A model generated the notes under the pieces. That model did no database searches. It was not told the DNA's origin and was given only the letters and a program-made list of their open reading frames with translations. A DNA stretch of 64,000 bases from Enterobacter asburiae. Lineage in GTDB: Bacteria > Pseudomonadota > Gammaproteobacteria > Enterobacterales > Enterobacteriaceae. Below, piece after piece: positions 56,123 to 64,000 of the stretch (position 1 is its first letter; each line of letters opens with the position of its first letter). The stretch spans positions 4,588,001 through 4,652,000 of the forward strand of contig JAAQVN010000001.1 of the NCBI GenBank assembly GCA_011754535.1, given 5' to 3'. The translations under genes and the position numbers were made by a program.

Positions 56123-58666
56123 TCAGGAGAAATACTGCTGCAACAGCGGTGCGGTATCCTGATTAGCGGGTACTGCTGGGGTAATCGCCTGCGTACGGAA
56201 CGGGATCACCTGCGCTCGCCCATCCACGTTCACAATCTGGTAGAACTGCGGCAGGTTGAAGTTGATAAAGCTGGAACCGTAGGTAAAGCGGTCATGCGAG
56301 GAAGAGTAGAAGCGGCTGACGTCGCGCACCAGCTCCTCTTTACTGCCTTCACAGTGGTGATAAACCTCGGCGCGGTTGGTCTCATCCAGAATGTAGATGT
56401 TGAACCCGGCATCGTCGCCAGACTCTTCAAAGAAGAACTGAATAATCCCTTCACTGGCAAAGCCGTCCACCACCTGCGGCAGCTTGACGTGGTTGGTTTC
56501 CACCTGAACTGAGAGGCCATGCAGCTTGTTGTGTGAAATCGCGCCGTAGAACTCAATGGCGTTTTCCAGCTTCTGTACCGACACGTTCAGACGCTCGAAG
56601 AACAAGCCCCAGGTCTGCCCGGAGACGCGCAGCGCTTTAAAGCGCCCGGTTTCCTGACGGGTGCTGGAGAGACGTAGCTCGATACATTCAGAAACCAGCT
56701 GCTGCACGCGGGTACGAATTAAACCACGCAGGTGCTGGCTGTAGCAGAACACTTCGACGCTGTCCGGCGGCGCGGCGTCCTGGTGCATCTTGCCGAGAAT
56801 GGTTTTCAGCGCTTCGATCATCGCCTGCTCGCCGTTAAAGTGCAGGGTACGCACTTCGTTCCACGAGTTGCGGTACAGCAGGTCTACGCTGCCCACCAGG
56901 CAGTTTTGCTGCTCGCCAAAGCTGAACACGTCCAGCTTGCGGAAGTCAAAATGAACCACCTGATTGCGGAAGGCCGCCGTCGGGTCGTATTCCAGGTTGA
57001 CGATGATCGCCAGATGGCGGATCTCACACGGGCTGTAGAGCGCTTTTGGCGTTGGCGCAGGCAGACGCAGCGGGAAGTGGTGCGAGACATCCGCCACCAT
57101 CTCCTGCAGCTTGGCTAAATCGACCACCTCGTTGCCCTTGATAAACAGGCGCGTGCGCGAGGTCAGCAGGCCGTTAAACCAGGCCCACGCCACCAGCTTG
57201 TTCAGGTAGCGGTTATACTCCAGCGGCTGATGGCTGATGATCGAATCCATGCTTGGCGCACGGTTGTACAGATACCACCCGGTGCGGTTTGCGCGACCCG
57301 GCGGCACGTAAATAAAGGTCAGGTTTGGTTCAGACAGGTCAGGCGAAATCTGCGGGTTAACCAGGGTCACTTTGCCCGGGAGCGCTTCAAACGCGGCGTA
57401 CAGCTTACGGGTTAACACCCCGATATCCTGAGGGCTGGCGGACACGCTGAGGTTGTTGCGGCGCGCAAAGCGGATCAGGTTACGGTAGCTCTGCATCATT
57501 GCGTCGAGCAGTTCATTGTGCGCTTCACGCACCTGATCGATCTTCCAGTTGGCGCGGTTATCGAGCATGGACAGACGCGCTTCGTCCCATCCCCACTCTT
57601 TCACTAGCTGACTGACCACTTCACGACGCCAGCCCACGCAGGCGCGCTCGCGGCTCAGCTTTTCACAGACTTTGAGATAGAAACATCGACGCACCAAGTC
57701 AAGACGCGTGGAATCATCAATGGCTTTCAGGTATTCGGTAACGCGCTCCAGCATCATGCAGTAGGCATCGAGCCCGTAGGAGACAATCTCCCCGTCGTGC
57801 AGGCGCTGCTTGATATCTTTCGCCAGCAGGCGCGGCGTAGGGTATTCCCACGAGTAGGCTTCGAGCAGCAGCGTTTTCAGCACCGCTTTATAGGGTGAAT
57901 CGATACTTTTGTAGAGCTGCCAGAGGCTTGCGCCAAAGTACTCTTCGGCGGACAGAGAGCTGAGGCCGCCCAGGTCCAGCCATTCGTTTGGCGTCAGTAC
58001 GCCCTGCGCATAGAGCGACATGACGTAGTCATCGTAATGCTCTTCTTCTTCGCACGGGACCATATTCCACAGAATACGCTTCCCGGCGAGGCGAACGGCA
58101 GTACGGTAAAATTCATCCAGCAGCAGGATGTGCTGAGTCGAGCCGCAGTCTTCACCACCCAGGCTGCCGCTTTCGTTATGGCGGAAACGGTTTTCATCAA
58201 TCAGGAAGAAGCTCACTTCCACGCCGAGCGAGGCCGCCCAGCTCTCCAGCAGGCTGCATTTACGCTGCAGCAGTTGGCGCTCTTCGTTATCGAGCCAGGA
58301 TTGATGGCAGACCCAGATATCCAGGTCCGAAGAACAGCTCTGCCCTACCGATGAGGTACTCCCCATCGAGTAAACGCCGGTGATAGGCAGTTCACCTTTC
58401 GGAGAAACCTGAGGCGGCATGCCGCGGTACAGTTCCAGCTCGTTCAGATAATGCTGTTGGGTTTCATCAGGCGTGAAGAGGCAAATGCCCTGGGGAACGT
58501 TACCATCAAGGTAGCCAGGCATCAGCGGATGGTGATAGTGCAATAATGTCGGCAGCAGACTGTATACCTGCTGGAAAGCAGGGCCCATGGCAGCAAGCGC
58601 GCGATCCACACGCAGTTGATTTATGGCATCCAGTCTCTGTTTCAGAGTCTCAATATAGAGGTACAA
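56123..58666 (-). CDS. cyaA: CyaA, class I adenylate cyclase
   Basis: CyaA makes cAMP and is stimulated by phosphorylated EIIA-Glc. It has 847 residues. The N-terminal catalytic half has [19 protein letters not shown] (about 105-123), the nucleotidyltransferase motif; the C-terminal half is the glucose-responsive regulatory domain. The start codon is TTG ([12 protein letters not shown]), as in E. coli, which limits translation. Upstream is a CRP site that in E. coli mediates autorepression. Confidence 0.97.
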   Translation of the reverse strand: MYLYIETLKQRLDAINQLRVDRALAAMGPAFQQVYSLLPTLLHYHHPLMPGYLDGNVPQGICLFTPDETQQHYLNELELYRGMPPQVSPKGELPITGVYSMGSTSSVGQSCSSDLDIWVCHQSWLDNEERQLLQRKCSLLESWAASLGVEVSFFLIDENRFRHNESGSLGGEDCGSTQHILLLDEFYRTAVRLAGKRILWNMVPCEEEEHYDDYVMSLYAQGVLTPNEWLDLGGLSSLSAEEYFGASLWQLYKSIDSPYKAVLKTLLLEAYSWEYPTPRLLAKDIKQRLHDGEIVSYGLDAYCMMLERVTEYLKAIDDSTRLDLVRRCFYLKVCEKLSRERACVGWRREVVSQLVKEWGWDEARLSMLDNRANWKIDQVREAHNELLDAMMQSYRNLIRFARRNNLSVSASPQDIGVLTRKLYAAFEALPGKVTLVNPQISPDLSEPNLTFIYVPPGRANRTGWYLYNRAPSMDSIISHQPLEYNRYLNKLVAWAWFNGLLTSRTRLFIKGNEVVDLAKLQEMVADVSHHFPLRLPAPTPKALYSPCEIRHLAIIVNLEYDPTAAFRNQVVHFDFRKLDVFSFGEQQNCLVGSVDLLYRNSWNEVRTLHFNGEQAMIEALKTILGKMHQDAAPPDSVEVFCYSQHLRGLIRTRVQQLVSECIELRLSSTRQETGRFKALRVSGQTWGLFFERLNVSVQKLENAIEFYGAISHNKLHGLSVQVETNHVKLPQVVDGFASEGIIQFFFEESGDDAGFNIYILDETNRAEVYHHCEGSKEELVRDVSRFYSSSHDRFTYGSSFINFNLPQFYQIVNVDGRAQVIPFRTQAITPAVPANQDTAPLLQQYFS

Positions 58667-59016
58667 GACGTATCGCCTGATGTTTCCGGGTGTCGTAAGC
58701 TATTCAAAACACGAACAACAGCGAGCCCGCAGTATTTCAAAAAGATAACCGTTACCCTTTTTTCGCCCTTGTGATTATGGTGGTACCGACGAAAAAATGG
58801 TCTAAAACGTGATCAATTTAACACCTTGCCGGTTGACCGTAAAGAAAGATGCGCTACATACAAGTGTAGCACCGTTCTGTACGTGTAAATTCCTGAATAC
58901 GGCTATGGCTGACGAATACGCCGCCTTGTCCCTCTCGCGCTTCATCAACCGTAAAACTGCCATCCCAGAGTCAACAATGTTAGGATGGTTAGCGATTGAT
59001 AATGACGGTAACAAGC
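58667..59016. promoter_or_regulatory. cyaA-hemC divergent control region
   Basis: This 350-bp gap holds promoters of cyaA (minus) and hemCDXY (plus). A CRP site is at 58809-58824 (GTGATCAATTTAACAC), the same sequence as the E. coli cyaA operator as I remember it. For hemC a candidate promoter is TTGACC (58833-58838), 16-base spacer, TACATA (58855-58860). A 92-codon plus-strand frame overlaps the region and hemC but shows no sign of being a gene. Confidence 0.75.
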
Positions 59017-59958
59017 ATGTTAGACAATGTTTTGAGAATTGCCACACGCCAAAGCCCTCTCGCGCTCTGGCAGGCACATTATGTTAAGCAGCGCCTTGAA
59101 GCCTGCCACAGTGGATTGCGCGTCGAGCTGGTGCCGATGGTCACGCGCGGTGACGTGATCCTGGATACGCCACTGGCGAAAGTGGGCGGCAAGGGCCTGT
59201 TTGTCAAAGAGCTGGAACTGGCATTGCTTGAGAACCTCGCCGATATCGCCGTACATTCGATGAAGGACGTGCCCGTCGAGTTCCCGGAAGGGCTGGGGCT
59301 GGTGACCATCTGCGAGCGCGAAGACCCGCGTGACGCGTTTGTCTCTAACCACTATGACTCGCTCGACGCGCTGCCTGCGGGTAGCGTGGTTGGCACGTCC
59401 AGTTTACGCCGTCAGTGTCAGCTGGCGGAGCGTCGTCCTGACCTTATCATCCGCTCGCTGCGCGGCAACGTTGGCACGCGTCTGGGCAAGCTGGATAACG
59501 GCGATTACGATGCCATTATTCTCGCCGTTGCCGGCCTGAAGCGTCTGGGGCTGGAGTCACGCATTCGCGTGGCGTTGCCGCCAGAGCTGTCGCTGCCGGC
59601 CGTGGGTCAGGGTGCCGTCGGCATCGAGTGCCGTCTGGACGATGCGCGCACCCGCGAGCTGCTCGCCCCGCTAAACCATGACGAAACCGCTACCCGCGTA
59701 AAAGCCGAGCGGGCGATGAATACCCGCCTCGAAGGAGGGTGTCAGGTGCCGATTGGCAGCTATGCTGAATTAACCGATGGTGAACTGTGGCTGCGTGCGC
59801 TGGTCGGCGCCCCGGATGGTTCACAGATGGTGCGCGGCGAACGTCGCGGCAAGCCGCAGGATGCCGAGCAGCTTGGCGTGTCGCTGGCGGAAGAGCTGCT
59901 GAATAACGGCGCGCGTGAAATTCTGGCCGAGGTCTATAACGGAGAACCCCCTGCATGA
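59017..59958 (+). CDS. hemC: HemC, porphobilinogen deaminase
   Basis: HemC joins four porphobilinogens into hydroxymethylbilane. It has 313 residues. The dipyrromethane cofactor attaches to Cys242 ([10 protein letters not shown]) and the catalytic Asp84 is in VHSMKDVP. The ATG at 59017 ([19 protein letters not shown]) was chosen over one 7 codons upstream. It starts the hemCDXY operon and overlaps hemD by 4 bases. Confidence 0.98.
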   Translation: MLDNVLRIATRQSPLALWQAHYVKQRLEACHSGLRVELVPMVTRGDVILDTPLAKVGGKGLFVKELELALLENLADIAVHSMKDVPVEFPEGLGLVTICEREDPRDAFVSNHYDSLDALPAGSVVGTSSLRRQCQLAERRPDLIIRSLRGNVGTRLGKLDNGDYDAIILAVAGLKRLGLESRIRVALPPELSLPAVGQGAVGIECRLDDARTRELLAPLNHDETATRVKAERAMNTRLEGGCQVPIGSYAELTDGELWLRALVGAPDGSQMVRGERRGKPQDAEQLGVSLAEELLNNGAREILAEVYNGEPPA

Positions 59959-60695
59959 GTATTCTTGTCACCCGCCCTTCTCCCGCAGGAGAGCAGTTAG
60001 TGAGCCGTCTGCGCGCACTGGGGCAGGTGGCCTGGAGTTTTCCGCTGATTGAATTCTCCCCCGGTCGGGAGCTCTCTGCGCTCGCCGACCAGATGAATAC
60101 CCTGCAGGAAGGCGACCTGCTGTTTGCGCTATCGCAGCATGCCGTGGAATTTGCCCACGCGCAGCTGCAACAGCAGGGCCTGGCCTGGCCTGTCGCTCCG
60201 CGCTATTTCGCGATTGGCCGCACAACGGCACTGGCGCTTCATACCGTAAGCGGCGCGGATGTTCGTTATCCGCTAGATCGGGAAATCAGCGAAGTCTTGC
60301 TACAATTACCTGAATTACAAACTATTGCCGGAAAGCGCGCGCTTATTTTGCGCGGCAACGGAGGCCGCGAACTGCTGGGCGAAACGCTGCGTGAACGCGG
60401 GGCTGACGTCACGTTTGTTGAGTGCTACCAGCGCTGTGGGAAACACTACGACGGCGCGGAAGAGGCCATGCGCTGGCACGCGCGCGGAATTAATACGCTG
60501 GTGGTCACCAGCGGTGAAATGTTACAACAGCTTTGGTCGCTGATACCGCTTTGGTATCGCGAAAACTGGTTACTCCGCTGTCGGCTTCTGGTCGTCAGTG
60601 AGCGTCTGGCGAACCTCGCCCGGGAACTGGGCTGGCAGGATATTCGGATCGCTGATAACGCCGACAACGATGCGCTGCTGCGCGCATTACAATAA
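59955..60695 (+). CDS. hemD: HemD, uroporphyrinogen-III synthase
   Basis: HemD closes hydroxymethylbilane to uroporphyrinogen III with inversion of ring D. It has 246 residues in two alpha/beta domains, starting [19 protein letters not shown], with [11 protein letters not shown] (about 179) as a conserved C-terminal motif. Sequence conservation in this family is low. It is translationally coupled to hemC. Confidence 0.95.
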   Translation: MSILVTRPSPAGEQLVSRLRALGQVAWSFPLIEFSPGRELSALADQMNTLQEGDLLFALSQHAVEFAHAQLQQQGLAWPVAPRYFAIGRTTALALHTVSGADVRYPLDREISEVLLQLPELQTIAGKRALILRGNGGRELLGETLRERGADVTFVECYQRCGKHYDGAEEAMRWHARGINTLVVTSGEMLQQLWSLIPLWYRENWLLRCRLLVVSERLANLARELGWQDIRIADNADNDALLRALQ

Positions 60696-60715
60696 CTCTC
60701 AAATGGGAAGCCATA

Positions 60716-61897
60716 ATGACGGAACACGAAAAATCCTCCGCCGTGGTTGAAGAGACCAGGGAGACTGTGGACATAACGCCACAGCCAGAGACGACTGAGA
60801 AAACCGCTGAGAAGAAAAACGGCAGCAATAAAACCAGCCTCGCTTTGAGCGCGATTGCCATCGCCATTGCGCTGGCAGCCGGCGTTGGCCTGTATGGTCT
60901 GGTGAAGCAACAGAGTGCTAACCAGACGGCCACCAGCGATACGCTGGTGAATCAGCTTACCTCCCTGCAAAAAGCGCAGGAAACGCAGAAAACCGAGCTG
61001 GAAGCGGTGATTAAGCAGCAGGCCGCCGCGCTAGCCGAGGCAAACAGTAAACAGGAAGAGCTGACCAAACAGCTGGGTGAAGTACAGCAGAAAGTCGCCA
61101 CGATTTCCGGCACCGATGCCAAAACCTGGCTGCTCTCGCAGGCCGATTTCCTCGTAAAACTCGCCGGGCGTAAGCTGTGGAGCGATCAGGACGTGACCAC
61201 CGCCGCCGCGCTGCTGAAAAGCGCCGATGCGAGCCTGGCAGACATGAACGATCCAAGCCTCATTACCGCACGTCGCGCGATTACCGAAGATATTGCCAGC
61301 CTCTCCGCCGTTTCGCAGGTGGATTACGACGGCATTATCCTCAAGGTGAACCAGCTTTCGAATCAAATTGATAACCTGCAGCTGGCGGATAATAACGACG
61401 ACGACTCCCCGATGGATTCCGACGGTACCGAACTTTCCAGCTCCCTGAGCGAATGGCGCATAAACCTGCAGAAAAGCTGGCAGAACTTTATGGACAGCTT
61501 CATTACCATCCGTCGCCGCGACGAAACCGCCGTACCGCTCCTGGCGCCGAATCAGGATATCTATCTGCGCGAAAATATCCGTTCCCGCCTGCTGGTCGCG
61601 GCGCAGGCCGTGCCGCGCCATCAGGAAGAGACCTACAAACAGGCGCTGGATAACGTCTCAACGTGGGTGCGCGCCTACTACAACACCGATGATGCGACGA
61701 CCACCGCCTTCCTCGAAGATATCGACAAGCTGAGCCAGCAGAACATCACCATGAACGTGCCGGATAAGCTGGCCAGCCAGCCGATTCTGGAGAAGCTGAT
61801 GCAGACGCGCGTGCGTAACCTGCTGGCGCAGCCGGGCGTTCCGGCCGAGCAGACCGGCACAGCGCCAGCGCCTGAAAGCGCGCCACAGGGAGAGTAA
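60716..61897 (+). CDS. hemX: HemX, membrane protein of the hem operon
   Basis: This 393-residue protein has a Glu/Lys/Thr-rich cytoplasmic N-terminus (about 1-38), one membrane helix (about 40-62), then a coiled coil (about 70-130, rich in Gln, Glu and Lys) and a periplasmic helical domain. It was once annotated as a uroporphyrinogen methylase, but the sequence has no methyltransferase motif. Its function is unproven. Confidence 0.9.
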   Translation: MTEHEKSSAVVEETRETVDITPQPETTEKTAEKKNGSNKTSLALSAIAIAIALAAGVGLYGLVKQQSANQTATSDTLVNQLTSLQKAQETQKTELEAVIKQQAAALAEANSKQEELTKQLGEVQQKVATISGTDAKTWLLSQADFLVKLAGRKLWSDQDVTTAAALLKSADASLADMNDPSLITARRAITEDIASLSAVSQVDYDGIILKVNQLSNQIDNLQLADNNDDDSPMDSDGTELSSSLSEWRINLQKSWQNFMDSFITIRRRDETAVPLLAPNQDIYLRENIRSRLLVAAQAVPRHQEETYKQALDNVSTWVRAYYNTDDATTTAFLEDIDKLSQQNITMNVPDKLASQPILEKLMQTRVRNLLAQPGVPAEQTGTAPAPESAPQGE

Positions 61898-61899
61898 TG

Positions 61900-63099
61900 A
61901 TGCTAAAAGTCCTTTTACTCTTCATTCTGCTGATCGCCGGGATCGTCCTGGGGCCGATGCTTGCGGGTCATCAGGGATACGTCCTGATCCAGACCGATAA
62001 CTACAACATTGAAACCAGCGTAACGGGTCTGGCGATCGTTCTGATCCTCGGCGTCGTGGTACTGCTTGCCGTTGAATGGATCCTGCGCCGTATTTTCCGC
62101 ACCGGTGCCCATACCCGCGGCTGGTTCGTAGGCCGTAAGCGCCGCCGCGCCCGTAAGCAAACGGAACAGGCGCTGCTGAAGCTGGCCGAAGGCGATTATC
62201 AGCAGGTTGAAAAGCTGATGTCGAAAAACGCCGATCACGCAGAACAGCCAGTGGTGAACTATCTTCTGGCAGCCGAAGCGGCCCAGCAGCGCGGTGATGA
62301 AGCCCGCGCTAACCAGCATCTGGAACGCGCGTCTGAACTGGCGTCTGGCGACCCGATCCCAGTGGAAATTACCCGCGTCCGCCTGCAGCTCGCGCGCAAT
62401 GAGAACCACGCGGCGCGCCACGGCATTGACCGTCTGCTGGAAATCGCACCACGTCATCCGGAAGTCCTGCGCCTTGCGGAGCAGGCCTATATTCGTACCG
62501 GCGCGTGGGGCTCGCTGCTGGACATCATTCCGTCGATGGCGAAGGCCGAGGTGGGTGATGATGAACATCGTGATGAGCTTCAGCGTCTCGCATGGATTGG
62601 CCTGATGGATCAGGCGCGCGCCGACCTGGGCAGCGACGGTCTGAAAACCTGGTGGAAAAATCAGAGCCGGAAAACGCGCCAGCAGGTTCCTCTGCAGGTG
62701 GCTATGGCGGAACATCTTATTGAGTGTGACGATCATGACACCGCGCAGGAGATCCTCCTCGACGGCCTGAAGCGCCAGTACGACGATCGTCTGGTCATGG
62801 TGATCCCGCGCCTGAAAACCAATAACCCTGAGCAGGTCGAGAAAGTGCTGCGCCAGCAGATCAAAACCGTCGGTGACCGTCCGCTGCTGTGGAGTACGCT
62901 GGGCCAGTCGCTGATGAAGCACGGGGAATGGCAGGAGGCGAGCCTGGCCTTCCGTGCAGCGCTGAAACAGCGTCCGGACGCGTTTGACTACGCGTGGCTT
63001 GCCGATACGCTCGACAAACAGCATAAGCCAGAAGAGGCAGCCGCCATGCGGCGTGATGGGCTGTTATTGACGCTGCAAAATAACGGAACGCAGCAGTAA
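61900..63099 (+). CDS. hemY: HemY, TPR membrane protein of the hem operon
   Basis: This 399-residue protein has two N-terminal membrane helices (about 2-20 and 38-60), then a basic stretch and tetratricopeptide repeats to the C-terminus. It is not the Bacillus HemY oxidase. Its role in haem synthesis is unclear. Two ATG codons are adjacent (61897 and 61900); I prefer 61900, which has better spacing from GGAG. Confidence 0.9.
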   Translation: MLKVLLLFILLIAGIVLGPMLAGHQGYVLIQTDNYNIETSVTGLAIVLILGVVVLLAVEWILRRIFRTGAHTRGWFVGRKRRRARKQTEQALLKLAEGDYQQVEKLMSKNADHAEQPVVNYLLAAEAAQQRGDEARANQHLERASELASGDPIPVEITRVRLQLARNENHAARHGIDRLLEIAPRHPEVLRLAEQAYIRTGAWGSLLDIIPSMAKAEVGDDEHRDELQRLAWIGLMDQARADLGSDGLKTWWKNQSRKTRQQVPLQVAMAEHLIECDDHDTAQEILLDGLKRQYDDRLVMVIPRLKTNNPEQVEKVLRQQIKTVGDRPLLWSTLGQSLMKHGEWQEASLAFRAALKQRPDAFDYAWLADTLDKQHKPEEAAAMRRDGLLLTLQNNGTQQ

Positions 63100-63105
63100 T
63101 TCATC

Positions 63106-63131
63106 AGGAGGCCAGACGGCCTCCTTTTTTT
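63106..63131 (+). terminator. hemCDXY terminator
   Basis: AGGAGGCC-AGAC-GGCCTCCT followed by TTTTTT forms a strong rho-independent terminator 6 bases after the hemY stop. Confidence 0.92.
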
Positions 63132-63220
63132 ATCACTGTTCTCCTGCTACATTCTTTACACCGACAGCCGCAAACGAACCCGCCAATGTAACGATATCTT
63201 TTCATTAACCTTTTTTCGCA

Positions 63221-63239
63221 CATGCGCGATCTGCGCATG
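63221..63239. promoter_or_regulatory. Palindrome upstream of the MFS gene
   Basis: CATGCGC-GATCT-GCGCATG is a perfect 7-bp inverted repeat, 29 bases before the MFS start codon. Its place suggests an operator for a dimeric regulator, but the regulator is not identified. Confidence 0.4.
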
Positions 63240-63268
63240 GACTAAATCGTTTCTGAAAGGAAAGCGTC

Positions 63269-64000
63269 ATGAACTCGCTTTTATACGCGCTTATTGAAGC
63301 GCTGCGCTGCCATCGCTGGCTGCGCCTGCTTGCCTGTGCTTTTATCTTCTCTTCTCTGGGAAATGGGTTAACCCAGGTCGTCGTCTTCGGCCTGCTGTTA
63401 GCGTGGTCGGCCCCGCCAGCGCTGCTGACCCTCGCTTTTCTGTTCGCCACGGTGCCGGGGTTTATCGGCAGCATGCTCGGCGAAAGGCTGTGCTCGCGCT
63501 TTTCTCCGATATCCCTGCTGATATTGACCGAAGGACTGGGCTTACTTGCCCTGCTCTTTCCCCTGCTTGGCGTGGGTTATCATAGCGTTGCCGCGTTACT
63601 CGCCGTGCAATCCACCGAAGCGCTGCTCAGCGGGATGAGCTGGCCCGCCCTGACTTTACTCTTTAAGCGCGGACTCAGCGAAACGGAACTGCCTGCCGCC
63701 ACCTGCCTGGAAAATGTGATTTTTGCGTCTCAGGTGTTATTAGGTACCGGGCTGGGCGTGGTGCTTTTTCAGAAGATACCCGTGCTCGCCTTGCTGGCCA
63801 TTGATGCCATCAGCTTTCTCGGGTCGCTGGTCATGCTATGGCTGGCGGGAGGCCTGTTTACTTCGGCGTCACGCACCGGCCATGTGGAAAAGGGGGCTTC
63901 AGCGACATTGCGCTGGCAGACATTGACCGTTCGGCAGAAACGCAGCTTGCTCATTTTGCCGGCGCTGGCCGCCGTCGGGTCACCTGCGATGGCGCTTCTT
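63269..64000 (+). CDS. MFS transporter, N-terminal part (runs off window)
   Basis: The frame from ATG at 63269 (GAAAGGAAAG upstream) is open to the window edge, 244 codons. It shows at least six hydrophobic membrane segments and the MFS-type loop GSMLGERLCSRFSP between helices 2 and 3 (GE..R signature), resembling 12-helix drug or siderophore exporters of the EntS/MdtH kind. I cannot name the substrate. In E. coli this position after hemY is followed by yifK and a tRNA cluster, so the gene is likely an accessory insertion. Confidence 0.75.
   Translation, partial: MNSLLYALIEALRCHRWLRLLACAFIFSSLGNGLTQVVVFGLLLAWSAPPALLTLAFLFATVPGFIGSMLGERLCSRFSPISLLILTEGLGLLALLFPLLGVGYHSVAALLAVQSTEALLSGMSWPALTLLFKRGLSETELPAATCLENVIFASQVLLGTGLGVVLFQKIPVLALLAIDAISFLGSLVMLWLAGGLFTSASRTGHVEKGASATLRWQTLTVRQKRSLLILPALAAVGSPAMALL

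Noticed and set aside
58809-59087. 92-codon plus-strand frame in the cyaA-hemC gap
   Set aside because: It starts within the CRP site, overlaps the hemC start in another frame and has no ribosome-binding site or recognisable domain.
60716-61897. HemX as uroporphyrinogen-III C-methyltransferase
   Set aside because: The sequence has one membrane helix and coiled coil but none of the SAM-binding motifs of that enzyme family.

Overview
The window is a 64-kb chromosomal segment from a member of the Enterobacteriaceae close to Enterobacter, Lelliottia, Leclercia or Kosakonia. Most proteins align from memory almost residue for residue with Escherichia coli orthologues of the same length, and the gene order from hemG to hemY is the E. 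coli order with small deletions. I cannot fix the species without a search. Apart from the ends of the window and a few non-coding stretches, this is core genome, and I see no phage, transposon, CRISPR array or defence island.

Layout. (1) 1-9417 is an E. coli-type cellulose and phosphoethanolamine-cellulose locus: bcsB (cut by the window edge), bcsA, bcsQ and bcsR on the minus strand, divergent from bcsE, bcsF and bcsG. (2) 9418-9623 is a junction with a repeat palindrome and a possible tiny ORF. (3) birA and murB lie downstream of a complete rRNA operon (16S, tRNA-Ile, tRNA-Ala, 23S, 5S, all minus strand) with P1 and P2 promoters and two boxA sites. (4) hemG, trkH, yigZ and pepQ run on the minus strand, divergent from fadBA with its FadR operator. 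(5) fre and ubiD, rfaH, tatABCD, ubiEJB, rmuC and udp follow. (6) Then come ysgA, metE/metR, bioP (yigM), yigL-pldB, rhtB/rhtC, recQ, pldA, yigI, rarD and corA with a leader ORF. (7) uvrD (LexA box) follows yigB-xerC-yigA-dapF-lptM, then cyaY. (8) cyaA is divergent from the hemCDXY operon, and a partial MFS transporter gene sits at the right edge.

How the genes work together. The bcs genes make, export and decorate cellulose under c-di-GMP control (BcsA PilZ domain, BcsE GIL domain). fadBA and fre/ubiD/ubiEJB link fatty-acid oxidation and quinone synthesis to respiration. hemG and hemCDXY serve haem synthesis. tatABC exports folded redox proteins. metE/metR and bioP serve methionine and biotin supply. 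pldA, pldB and yigI act on phospholipids and acyl-CoA. uvrD, xerC, recQ and rmuC act on DNA.

The least ordinary parts are the gene order around bcs, birA and the rRNA operon (a join of E. coli rrnA-type and rrnB-type flanks, with bcs where coaA would be expected), a four-arm stem-loop block in the 16S-23S spacer, the corA leader, a likely 3'-UTR small RNA after fadA, and an unrecognised MFS gene with a palindrome upstream. I found no clear candidate for a wholly new system.
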